This document shows positions 9,930 to 17,440 of a DNA stretch of 64,000 bases, one piece after another. Numbering within the stretch: the stretch's first letter is position 1; each line of letters starts with the position of its first letter. Under the pieces are notes generated by a model, which was given only the letters and a program-made list of their open reading frames with translations, made no database searches and was not told the origin of the DNA. The stretch comes from Cognatundibacterium griseum (GTDB lineage Bacteria > Pseudomonadota > Gammaproteobacteria > Burkholderiales > Burkholderiaceae_D). The DNA is taken from assembly GCF_014284195.1 (NCBI RefSeq), contig NZ_JACOGC010000001.1, positions 372,001-436,000 on the forward strand, written 5' to 3'. The position numbers were made by a program, and so were the translations under genes.

Positions 9930-10274
9930 ATGGAAACCCGACAAGCCATTTCTGCACTGGCTGCGATTGCACAGGAATCACGTCTCGCCATATTCCGGCT
10001 GCTGGTGCAGGCCGGACCTGCCGGATTAATCGCCAGCAAGATCAGCGAACAGCTCACGATCCCGCCGTCTTCCCTGTCTTTTCACCTGAAAGAGCTGAGT
10101 CATGCCGATCTGGTCAAAGCCAGACAGGACGGCCGTTTCATGATTTACACGGCCAATTTCGAGACCATGAACGGCCTGCTCGGTTTTCTCACTGAAAACT
10201 GCTGTGGCGGCAATCCCTGTTCCTCCGCATCGCCCTGCATGCCGGATACCTGCAGCAGTGCGGTCACAGCTTAA
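9930..10274 (+). CDS. arsR: ArsR family arsenic-responsive repressor
   Basis: 114 residues with a winged helix-turn-helix (SKISEQLTIPPSSLSFHLKELSHADLV). It lacks the classical ELCVCDL metal site in the recognition helix. Instead it has a C-terminal cysteine cluster: Cys91, Cys92, Cys97, Cys103 and Cys108. This recalls the type in which As(III) is bound by C-terminal cysteines, as in Acidithiobacillus ArsR. Start 9930 has AAAGGA upstream; an in-frame TTG at 9909 is less likely. It is the first gene of an operon with two arsC genes and an aquaporin. Confidence 0.9.
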   Translation: METRQAISALAAIAQESRLAIFRLLVQAGPAGLIASKISEQLTIPPSSLSFHLKELSHADLVKARQDGRFMIYTANFETMNGLLGFLTENCCGGNPCSSASPCMPDTCSSAVTA

Positions 10275-10314
10275 GGCATGTTTTTTCTTTTTATTGTTAT
10301 TTTCTGATCAGGCT

Positions 10315-10797
10315 ATGAACGTACTCTTTCTCTGTACCGGCAATTCCTGCCGTTCCATTCTGGGTGAAGCCACTTTCAATCATCTGGCACCGGCTGGCTG
10401 GCATGCCATGAGCGCAGGCAGCCAGCCGACAGGACAGGTGCACCCGCGCTCGCTGGCCCTGCTGGCAAAGGAAGGCATTGCTGCCGAGGGCTATTACAGC
10501 AAGTCCTGGGACAATCTGCCCGCCACACCCGATATCGTCATCACTGTCTGCGCCAGCGCTGCCGGTGAGACCTGCCCGGCATACCTGGGGCCGGTATTGC
10601 GCACGCACTGGGGAGTCGCGGACCCGGCGCATGCAACCGGCACCGATGCCCAGATAGACGCCGCATTCATGCAGGCATACCGGATTCTGCGCACCCGCAT
10701 TGAGGCATTTCTGGTCTTGCCGCTGGAAACTCTGGTGCAGGACAAGAGCAGACTCAAAGCCGAGCTGGACCGGATTGGTACTTTACTACCGGCCTGA
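10315..10797 (+). CDS. arsC: Arsenate reductase, LMW-PTP/thioredoxin-coupled type (first copy)
   Basis: 160 residues. The N-terminus has the low-molecular-weight phosphatase loop C-x5-R (LCTGNSCRS). Two later cysteines seven residues apart (ITVCASAAGETCP) match the resolving pair of pI258-type ArsC. It would reduce arsenate to arsenite in the cytoplasm, recycled by thioredoxin. It starts 40 bases after arsR. The N-terminal loop has an extra Cys (GNSCRS) where the second copy has Ala. The two copies are clearly diverged paralogues rather than a recent duplication. Confidence 0.88.
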   Translation: MNVLFLCTGNSCRSILGEATFNHLAPAGWHAMSAGSQPTGQVHPRSLALLAKEGIAAEGYYSKSWDNLPATPDIVITVCASAAGETCPAYLGPVLRTHWGVADPAHATGTDAQIDAAFMQAYRILRTRIEAFLVLPLETLVQDKSRLKAELDRIGTLLPA

Positions 10798-10880
10798 TGC
10801 GGCGGACAGATCAGCAGACTGCAACGAAGGATTGCTGTAAACGATTTTTTGCGACTGACACTTCCACAACGGGAAAAATA

Positions 10881-11381
10881 ATGAACGACAGAATTTATCA
10901 CGTCTTATTTTTATGTACGGGTAACTCGGCACGCAGCATCATGGCCGAAGCGATGATGAATGCAATTGGCAAGGGCCGCTTCATGGCGTACAGCGGCGGC
11001 AGTTTTCCGGCAGGTGCGGTCAACCCGCTGGCGATTGAGCAACTGACGCAACTGGGTCTGGAGACGGCGGCGCTGCGAAGTAAAAGCTGGAGTGAGTTCG
11101 GCGCTCCGGATGCGCCGCACATGGATTTTGTGATTACGGTCTGTGACAATGCTGCTGGTGAGATCTGCCCGGTCTGGCCGGGCCAGCCAATGACCGCGCA
11201 CTGGGGATTTCAGGACCCGGCGGCAATCACAGGGACAGAGGCGGAAAAACGTGCCGGTTTTGTACGGGTCTGTCGCGAAATCAAAACCCGTCTTGATTTA
11301 TTCCAGAGCCTGCCGATCGGGAAGTTAGAAAAATTGGCCTTGCAGCGGGAGCTGGACCGGATCGGAAGTCAATCAGCATGA
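10881..11381 (+). CDS. arsC: Arsenate reductase, LMW-PTP/thioredoxin-coupled type (second copy)
   Basis: 166 residues with phosphatase loop LCTGNSARS and the paired cysteines ITVCDNAAGEICP, so all three catalytic cysteine positions are kept. It differs from the first copy over most of its length. The ATG at 10881 is chosen because the loop then lies about 12 residues in, as usual. It overlaps the aquaporin gene by four bases (ATGA), which suggests coupled translation of arsenate reduction and arsenite exit. Confidence 0.88.
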   Translation: MNDRIYHVLFLCTGNSARSIMAEAMMNAIGKGRFMAYSGGSFPAGAVNPLAIEQLTQLGLETAALRSKSWSEFGAPDAPHMDFVITVCDNAAGEICPVWPGQPMTAHWGFQDPAAITGTEAEKRAGFVRVCREIKTRLDLFQSLPIGKLEKLALQRELDRIGSQSA

Positions 11382-12064
11382 GTATGGCAAAACGTCTGGT
11401 GTCCGAAGGATTGGGCAGCGCCTTGCTGCTGGCGGTGGTGGTTGGCTCCGGGATCATGGCAGAGCGGCTGGCGGCAGGCAATACCGCGATTGCCTTGCTG
11501 GCAAACAGCATAGCCACAGGTGCCGGGCTGATTGCACTGATCCTGATGCTGGGCACCATTTCCGGCGCGCATTTCAATCCGGTCGTGACGCTGTCGGCTG
11601 CGTGGCAAAAAAACATACCGTGGCCGGAAGTGCTGCCGTATATCGTGGTACAGATCGCCGGAGCATTTGCCGGTGTGGCGATGGCGCATGGCATGTTCGG
11701 TGAGCCCTTATTTTTTGCATCAGCGCATGTCAGAACCGGCTGGGCGCAATGGTGGAGCGAATCCGTGGCGAGCTTCGGACTGATCGCCGTCATTATCAGC
11801 ACTTCCAGAACCCGTCCCGGTGTGACGCCGTTTGCGGTGGCGGCCTACATCACGGCGGCCTACTGGTTTACGTCATCGACCTCGTTTGCAAATCCGGCAG
11901 TGACGCTGGCACGCGCCGCCAGCGATACGTTTGCCGGCATACGGCCAGCCGATGTGCCCGGCTTTATCATTGCCCAGCTGTGCGGCGCGGCGCTTGCCAC
12001 CGGTTTATTTTCCTGGCTATATCCGGCACCGGCGGTGACGCACACGGAGCAGGCTGAGGGCTGA
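11378..12064 (+). CDS. MIP family aquaglyceroporin, probable arsenite channel (AqpS-like)
   Basis: 228 residues with about six membrane segments. The two pore half-helix motifs are NPV (SGAHFNPVVTLS) and NPA (SFANPAVTLARA); the first departs from the usual NPA. Being the last gene of arsR-arsC-arsC, and coupled to arsC by a 4-base overlap, it probably conducts As(OH)3 out of the cell down its gradient. This role is known for AqpS of Sinorhizobium meliloti. No ArsB or Acr3 pump gene is present nearby. Family call is strong; substrate is inferred from the operon. Confidence 0.85.
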   Translation: MSMAKRLVSEGLGSALLLAVVVGSGIMAERLAAGNTAIALLANSIATGAGLIALILMLGTISGAHFNPVVTLSAAWQKNIPWPEVLPYIVVQIAGAFAGVAMAHGMFGEPLFFASAHVRTGWAQWWSESVASFGLIAVIISTSRTRPGVTPFAVAAYITAAYWFTSSTSFANPAVTLARAASDTFAGIRPADVPGFIIAQLCGAALATGLFSWLYPAPAVTHTEQAEG

Positions 12065-12184
12065 AAACCGGGAAAAAAACCGGGCAAAAATCCGGCTTCT
12101 CATGACGGCTGGATGGCAGCAGCCGGAGCGTGTCGCTGTTATGATAGATGCATTCCAAATTGTTGCTGTGGCCGGGAGTTTTCC

Positions 12185-12862
12185 ATGAATGCATTCATCC
12201 ATTCCAGTTTCGGTGTGACCGATTTCTGGACTTTTCTGATCGGTACCATTTTCATCGTGCTGCTGCCAGGACCGAATTCGCTGTACGTGCTGAGTGTTGC
12301 CGCGCAACGTGGCGTGCGGGTTGCCTATCGCGGCGCCTGCGGGATTTTTCTGGGCGACCTGATTCTGATGATTTTGTCTGCCGGTGGCATGGCGTCGCTG
12401 CTCAGAAGCAGTCCCGGTTTGTTTTATGTGGTGAAATATGCCGGTGCAGCTTATCTGGGGTGGATTGGCCTGCAGATGCTGCGCAATGGCTGGCGCGGAT
12501 TCCGTCAACGCACACAGGCCGCTGCCGCGCCGGTTCCTGTTGCTGCGGCAGCAGTTCAGCCGGGCGAGCCATTTACCAAGGCGCTGGTGATCAGCCTGAT
12601 GAATCCGAAGGCAATTCTGTTTTTTATTTCTTTCTTCATCCAGTTCGTCGATCCGGAATTTCACGCGCCGCTGTTGTCTTACGGTTTGCTGGCGCTGATT
12701 TGCCAGCTGGCGAGTTTTACTTACCTGACAATTATTATCCTGGTGGGGGCGCGGCTGGCCGAGGCATTCCGTCAGCGTCGCCGCCTGTCGGCCGGTATGT
12801 CGGGCGGTGTCGGTGCGATGTTCATCGGATTCGGTGTCAAACTGGCATCGGCAAGCTTGTAA
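12185..12862 (+). CDS. leuE: LysE/RhtB family exporter, LeuE-like
   Basis: 225 residues with about six membrane segments. It has the family motif LLPGPNSLYVL near the N-terminus and LMNPKAILFFISFFIQFVDP in the middle. It resembles E. coli LeuE along its length (GACGIFLGDLILM, the NPKAILF block, the FVGF-like C-terminus), which exports leucine and other neutral amino acids. The start at 12185 puts MNAFIHSSFGVTDFW at the N-terminus as in LeuE. It is probably monocistronic; the arsenic operon ends 120 bases upstream. Confidence 0.78.
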   Translation: MNAFIHSSFGVTDFWTFLIGTIFIVLLPGPNSLYVLSVAAQRGVRVAYRGACGIFLGDLILMILSAGGMASLLRSSPGLFYVVKYAGAAYLGWIGLQMLRNGWRGFRQRTQAAAAPVPVAAAAVQPGEPFTKALVISLMNPKAILFFISFFIQFVDPEFHAPLLSYGLLALICQLASFTYLTIIILVGARLAEAFRQRRRLSAGMSGGVGAMFIGFGVKLASASL

Positions 12863-13182
12863 GAAAATTATTCCTGAATATTTCTGAAGAAACACTGCGC
12901 ATGAATGTTCAGACATTTACGCGGGATCGGACCGGGATGTCAGTGTTATAGAGTTATTTTCCATGCAAGTACCTGAAAAAAAATTGTAACCGTTAATCTC
13001 TATAATTTATGACAATTATGCAGAGGGAAGCACTGTTGCAGATGTGGATCAATGCGTTCCACAGTCACTTTCTTTAACAATTCATTTAAGGTGTCCTTAA
13101 GAATTATTACGCAAACTGTACTGAATCCGGATTGGCTGAATAGCCGGACTGTTGTTTGATGATATAACTCATGAGGTCTGAA
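12863..13182. other. Intergenic region upstream of the DUF5666 lipoprotein
   Basis: 320 bases without a gene, AT-rich from about 12955 to 13110. It holds TAACCGTTAAT at 12987-12997, preceded by AAATTGT and followed by GACAATT (an imperfect inverted arrangement). The same 11-mer occurs near another lipoprotein gene at 20286-20296. The promoter is presumably here, but I cannot place a confident -35/-10 pair. Confidence 0.5.
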
Positions 13183-14742
13183 ATGAATTTCTCTGCAATG
13201 ACAATTTCCCGGTTGCGCCGCGCAGCCGGTATCGGAGCGGCCAGTCTCGGCCTGATATCTTTGCTGACGGCTTGCGGTGGCGGCGGCAGTTCCGGCACCA
13301 CCACATCTGCAACCACGACAACGCCGGTCAGTTCAGGAGGAAGCACAGTTACTTATACCGGGCCGGTTGCCGGTCTCGGTTCCATCGTGGTCAACGGGGT
13401 GCGTTTTGAGACCGTGGGCGCTAATGTGCACGATGCCGATGATCCTTATGGCAGCACTAAATTCCAGTCCGCCATCAAGCTCGGCACGACCGTTTCTGTG
13501 ACTGGCACGGCAGACGACAGCACCAGTTCCGGTGCTGCAGCCGATATCCGCATCATCGGCGGCCTGCGCGGCAAGGTCACCGCGGTTGATACGCAGAAAA
13601 ATACGCTGACGCTGAATGGTCAGGTGGTCAGCGTCACCAGCACCACGGTGTTTGAGGGCGCACTCAGCAGCCTGTCTGCATCCATGGTGAATATGTATGT
13701 CGAGGTATATGGTTATCCGCAGGCCAACGGCGCTTTCAACGCGACCCGGATTGAAGTGTCGGCTACAGCGCCGTCAGTGACTGGTGCCGTGGTCTTGCGC
13801 GGCATGGTCAGTGCGGTCGATATGACGGCAGGCACACTGAAACTTGCGAGTGGCCTCAGCGTCAGCTTCACGGCAAGCCAGGTGTTGCCGAAAGGTGCGC
13901 AGATTGCCGTGGGAACCGATGTCCGCGTCGTGGCGACTACCGTACCGGTCAATAACACGATTGTTGCCACAAAAGTCATCGTGGTCGGTGCCGGAACGCT
14001 GGTAACGGGCAACTCCAATTCGCCATCCGGACAATTCATCAAGATCAAGGGCATCGTTGATGCAGTCAGCGGCACAACCATCACCGTGGCCGGGACGAAG
14101 ATTGATCTGGGTACCTTGCCTGTGCCGGCAGTCGGTGCTGTGGTGGAAATTAAAGGAACACTGTCTTCCAGCGGTACGATCACCGCCACCAAAATCGAGC
14201 TGGAGTCAAATGGTCACAGCGCTGATGTGCACAGCACTGACGGCAAGGTGACAGCAACCGCTAACTACCAGCATGAACTGTATGGTGTCGTGACGAATTT
14301 CGTCTCGCTGTCCAGCTTTAAGGTGCAGGGCGTACCGGTTGATGCGAGCAAGGCACGCTTTGAATTCGGACTGAGCAATCTGGCCAACAACGTGTATGTC
14401 GAAGTCAAAGGCACGTTGCAGAACGGCGTGCTGGTGGCAACGAAAATAGAGCTGAAAGGGGAAACGACAGCCGCTACCAATGGCAACGGCAATCCGTCCA
14501 GCGACCAGTCCAGTGGCAACCGCAGTTTTGAAATCTATGGCGTCCTGAGCTGCACCAGCTATCCCGCCAGCTGCACCCTGCAACATGGGCTGACTACATT
14601 GCAGGCGAATTTGTCTGCCGCTGTATGGGCAGACGGTGGTCAGTATCAGGCTGGTACGAAGATGTTTGTCGAAGTCAAAGGCTATCTGGATGCTAAAGGC
14701 GTGTTCCAGGTCAGCAAGATCGAAGCCAAATCGGACAGCTGA
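13183..14742 (+). CDS. DUF5666 repeat lipoprotein
   Basis: 519 residues. A signal peptide ends in the lipobox LLTACGGGG, followed by a Ser/Thr-rich linker. The rest is a series of beta-rich units of about 70 residues with the DUF5666 pattern: a G-x-V/I start, then VYVEVKGTLQNGVLVATKIEL-like ends that recur about six times (for example MFVEVKGYLDAKGVFQVSKIE at the C-terminus). Function of DUF5666 is unknown; a periplasmic or surface beta-structure is inferred. Start 13183 has GAGG nearby; ATG 13171 is an alternative. A strong terminator follows. Confidence 0.82.
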   Translation: MNFSAMTISRLRRAAGIGAASLGLISLLTACGGGGSSGTTTSATTTTPVSSGGSTVTYTGPVAGLGSIVVNGVRFETVGANVHDADDPYGSTKFQSAIKLGTTVSVTGTADDSTSSGAAADIRIIGGLRGKVTAVDTQKNTLTLNGQVVSVTSTTVFEGALSSLSASMVNMYVEVYGYPQANGAFNATRIEVSATAPSVTGAVVLRGMVSAVDMTAGTLKLASGLSVSFTASQVLPKGAQIAVGTDVRVVATTVPVNNTIVATKVIVVGAGTLVTGNSNSPSGQFIKIKGIVDAVSGTTITVAGTKIDLGTLPVPAVGAVVEIKGTLSSSGTITATKIELESNGHSADVHSTDGKVTATANYQHELYGVVTNFVSLSSFKVQGVPVDASKARFEFGLSNLANNVYVEVKGTLQNGVLVATKIELKGETTAATNGNGNPSSDQSSGNRSFEIYGVLSCTSYPASCTLQHGLTTLQANLSAAVWADGGQYQAGTKMFVEVKGYLDAKGVFQVSKIEAKSDS

Positions 14743-14819
14743 ATCAGATAGTTGGAAACGGGATGACCGGCATCCGGATCATCCCGCCCCGTGACAACAG
14801 ATTGGGAGAGCAGACTGAT

Positions 14820-14858
14820 AACCTGTGGCGGCGCCAATCGGCGGTCACAGGTTTTTTT
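14820..14858 (+). terminator. Rho-independent terminator of the DUF5666 gene
   Basis: Stem AACCTGTG at 14820-14827 pairs with CACAGGTT at 14846-14853, with an inner GCGCC/GGCG stem, followed by seven Ts. It overlaps the last codons of the convergent pirin gene. A further inverted repeat (CGGGATGA/TCATCCCG) lies just upstream at 14759-14786. Confidence 0.8.
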
Positions 14859-15744
14859 CATTGTGCGCATCGCTCCAGGGGAGGGCGGGCGCGACCAGAC
14901 GTCGCTCCCCGGGATGGCTGACTGCCGGAAAACGTGGTGTGCCGTTTTCCCAGTCCTGCTGCGCCTGCGCAACGACGGCTTTACTGCTGCCGACAAAATT
15001 CCACCACATCACCACCGGTTCCGCAAACGGCAAGCCGCCGAGCAGCAGCGCGCGGCTGCCGGCCGCCAGCTGTATCTGCAGCGTTGTCGCACCGCTGGCG
15101 GAATAGGCCAGCTCATGCATGGCGATGGCTTCACCCTCTGCGGTGACGTCGCCTTCCAGCGGCAGGATGCCGTATTCAAACGACGGGTCCAGTGCCAGCG
15201 ACAGGTTGGCGCCATCGTTGCTCGCGAGATCGATGCCGACCAAGGGGCTATGTACCTGCGCCGGTGCCGTGCGCCCGGCGTAGCTGCCCGCCAGCAGGGT
15301 AAAGCTGCAAGCCTGATCGTCCCAGCGCGGCAGCACCGGATAATGTTCAAACCGCGGTTCGCAGAATGCCATCTCGGGCGGCAGGGCGATCCACAGCTGC
15401 GCCAGATTCAGCTGCTGGCTGCCCGCCACCGAATCCTCGGTATGCACAATGCCCCGGCCCGCCGTCATCAGGTTCACCTGACCTGGCCGGATGACTTGCT
15501 CATTGCCGAGACTGTCGCGATGCAGGATTTCACCTTCAATCAGCCAGGTGAAAGTCTGCAGGCAGGTATGCGGATGAGCGGCGACATGCATGCCGGCGCC
15601 CGGGGCAAAGCTGACCGGTCCGGCGTGATCCAGGAAGCACCATGCGCCAATCATGCGCCGCTGGCGGGTCGGCAATGCACGCAGCACCTGCATGCCATCT
15701 CCCAGATCTGTGGCTCTGGCGCTCACGCGTTCTATATGGTTCAT
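14845..15744 (-). CDS. Pirin family protein (first of two)
   Basis: 299 residues with the bicupin pirin pattern. Metal-ligand candidates are HPHTCLQTFTWLIEG, HRDSLGN and AGRGIVHTE, the usual three His plus one Glu. Bacterial pirins include quercetinases and redox-related regulators; nothing here picks between them. It is the downstream neighbour of an OsmC gene on the same strand, 14 bases away, so the two probably form an operon for oxidative or electrophile stress. Confidence 0.85.
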   Translation of the reverse strand: MNHIERVSARATDLGDGMQVLRALPTRQRRMIGAWCFLDHAGPVSFAPGAGMHVAAHPHTCLQTFTWLIEGEILHRDSLGNEQVIRPGQVNLMTAGRGIVHTEDSVAGSQQLNLAQLWIALPPEMAFCEPRFEHYPVLPRWDDQACSFTLLAGSYAGRTAPAQVHSPLVGIDLASNDGANLSLALDPSFEYGILPLEGDVTAEGEAIAMHELAYSASGATTLQIQLAAGSRALLLGGLPFAEPVVMWWNFVGSSKAVVAQAQQDWENGTPRFPAVSHPGERRLVAPALPWSDAHNEKNL

Positions 15745-15758
15745 GGATCACCCCCTGT

Positions 15759-16166
15759 TCAGCGCAGATCGGAATGAATGCGGACTTCGCCGCTCAGCAG
15801 CTTGTGCATTGGGCAGGCATTGGCGATTTTGAGCAACTGCTCACGCTGCTCCTGACTCAGATCGCCGGTTAGTTCGATATGCCGCACGATATCGTTGCCC
15901 GTTTCCGGCTTGCCGTCCGGATTCAGCTGCAGTGCCACTCTGATGCCGGTCAGCGGCCATTGCCGGCGGTTGGCCACCATTTGTATGGTGATCGCTGTGC
16001 ATGAACCCAGACTCGCCAGCATCAGCCGGTCTGGCGACGGACCGGCATTACCGCCGCCGAGCTCGGTGGGTTCATCAGCCAGCCATGTATGTCCCAGATC
16101 ATCGGACAGGGTGACCTGATAAGGAATGCTTTGGAGACTGGCGGTGACAGCAGGTGTGGCAGACAT
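15759..16166 (-). CDS. OsmC family peroxiredoxin-like protein
   Basis: 135 residues, the usual OsmC/YhfA size. The two conserved cysteines are visible: SLGSCTAITIQMVANRRQWPL near the middle and ANACPMHKLLSG near the C-terminus. These form the thiol peroxidase site in OsmC/Ohr proteins. Start 16166 is set by AAGGAG seven bases upstream; the frame stays open to 16319 but without family similarity. It sits directly upstream of a pirin gene. Confidence 0.86.
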   Translation of the reverse strand: MSATPAVTASLQSIPYQVTLSDDLGHTWLADEPTELGGGNAGPSPDRLMLASLGSCTAITIQMVANRRQWPLTGIRVALQLNPDGKPETGNDIVRHIELTGDLSQEQREQLLKIANACPMHKLLSGEVRIHSDLR

Positions 16167-16344
16167 GATGGCTCCTTGAAAGAATAGGGCAGGAAAGACA
16201 GCTTGTTCCCTGCAAAGGTAACTGAAAACTACCTGCCGTGTGTCGGTGTGGTATGACGGAAGGGATGCGAGGCAGGAGGACAGTGCTGCGCACTGATTGA
16301 TATCGCAGAACGACAGCACGCAGGTCGGGTAAGCTGGCTGTCGT

Positions 16345-17289
16345 TCAGCTTTGTCCGGGATGGTCGCGGTCGGGCTTTTTCCAGGGGTCGAGATGGGTCA
16401 TCAGGTTCAGTACACGGTGTCTCTGCATGACTCTCTGCCGTGCTTCGACGGCGATGTCGTGACCAGCTTCAACGGTGATGGCGGCATCGACTTCCAGATG
16501 TGCGTCGACGACGATCATGTCACCCATTTTCCGGGTGTGGACATCATGGACGCTGATGACGCCCGGAGTGCTTAACAGCGTCTCACGGATGGCCTGGACT
16601 TCCTGTTCGTCTGCCGCGCGGTCCGTCAGGTCATGCAGGGCGTCCCAGCTGAATTCCCAGCCCATCTTGGCGACCATGAAGCCAACGATGGAAGCGGCTA
16701 TCGGGTCCAGAATCGGATAACCAGCCAGATTGCCGATGATGCCCAGTCCTACCACCAGCGATGAAGCCGCATCGGAGCGGGCATGCCAGGCATTGGCTAC
16801 CAGCATGCTGGATTTGACCTTTTGCGCAATCGCCAGCATGTAACGGAACAGCAGTTCCTTGGCGACCAGCGCGGTGCCAGCCACCCACAAAGCCATGATG
16901 TGTACCTGCGGAACCAGCTCCGGCGCTTCCAGCTTTCTGAAGGCAGACCACAGCATTCCGAGACCCACTGCCAGCAGCAGGATGCCGAGGATGAACGATG
17001 CCGCAGTTTCAAAGCGCTGATGACCGTAGGGATGATCTTCGTCCGCATCTTTCTTGCTGTGATGGCTGGCGAACAGCACCACAAAGTCGGCGATCAGGTC
17101 GGACAGGGAGTGGATACCGTCGGCAATCAATGCCTGGGATTTCCCGACGATACCGATGGTGATTTGCAGGATGGTCAGTCCGAGATTCACCACCACGCTG
17201 GTCCAGGTGCTGCGGGATGCGGCGGCGGCGCGCTGTTCCGGAGTCTGGAACAGGTCTTCAGGATCGTCGTAAGAGTCGTTTTGTATCAT
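16345..17289 (-). CDS. Cation diffusion facilitator (CDF) metal transporter
   Basis: 314 residues with about six membrane segments and a cytoplasmic C-terminal domain. Metal-site motifs include ADGIHSLSDLIADF in the second segment, HPYGHQRFETAA in the loop and ARSDAASSLVV in the fifth segment. CDF proteins export Zn, Fe, Mn or Co in exchange for protons. The HSLSD form of site A is compatible with more than one of these metals, so I do not assign one. Confidence 0.88.
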   Translation of the reverse strand: MIQNDSYDDPEDLFQTPEQRAAAASRSTWTSVVVNLGLTILQITIGIVGKSQALIADGIHSLSDLIADFVVLFASHHSKKDADEDHPYGHQRFETAASFILGILLLAVGLGMLWSAFRKLEAPELVPQVHIMALWVAGTALVAKELLFRYMLAIAQKVKSSMLVANAWHARSDAASSLVVGLGIIGNLAGYPILDPIAASIVGFMVAKMGWEFSWDALHDLTDRAADEQEVQAIRETLLSTPGVISVHDVHTRKMGDMIVVDAHLEVDAAITVEAGHDIAVEARQRVMQRHRVLNLMTHLDPWKKPDRDHPGQS

Positions 17290-17406
17290 GGTCGGGAATG
17301 GTTAAGGTCGGATGAAACGCGGTGAACCGCATTGTATCGTCCAATTTTAACAAGGATGTGTCCGTTTCGCGGCATACGGTTCCGGTTCGTACTTTTTTAC
17401 GGTTAT

Positions 17407-17436
17407 AAAAAAAGCCCGCATTTCAGTGCGGGCTTT
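17407..17436 (-). terminator. Terminator of the metalloprotease gene
   Basis: Stem AAAGCCCGCA at 17411-17420 pairs with TGCGGGCTTT at 17427-17436 around a 6-base loop. A-run 17407-17413 becomes the U-run on the minus strand. It lies five bases past the stop of the gene it serves. Confidence 0.85.
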
Positions 17437-17440
17437 GGTG

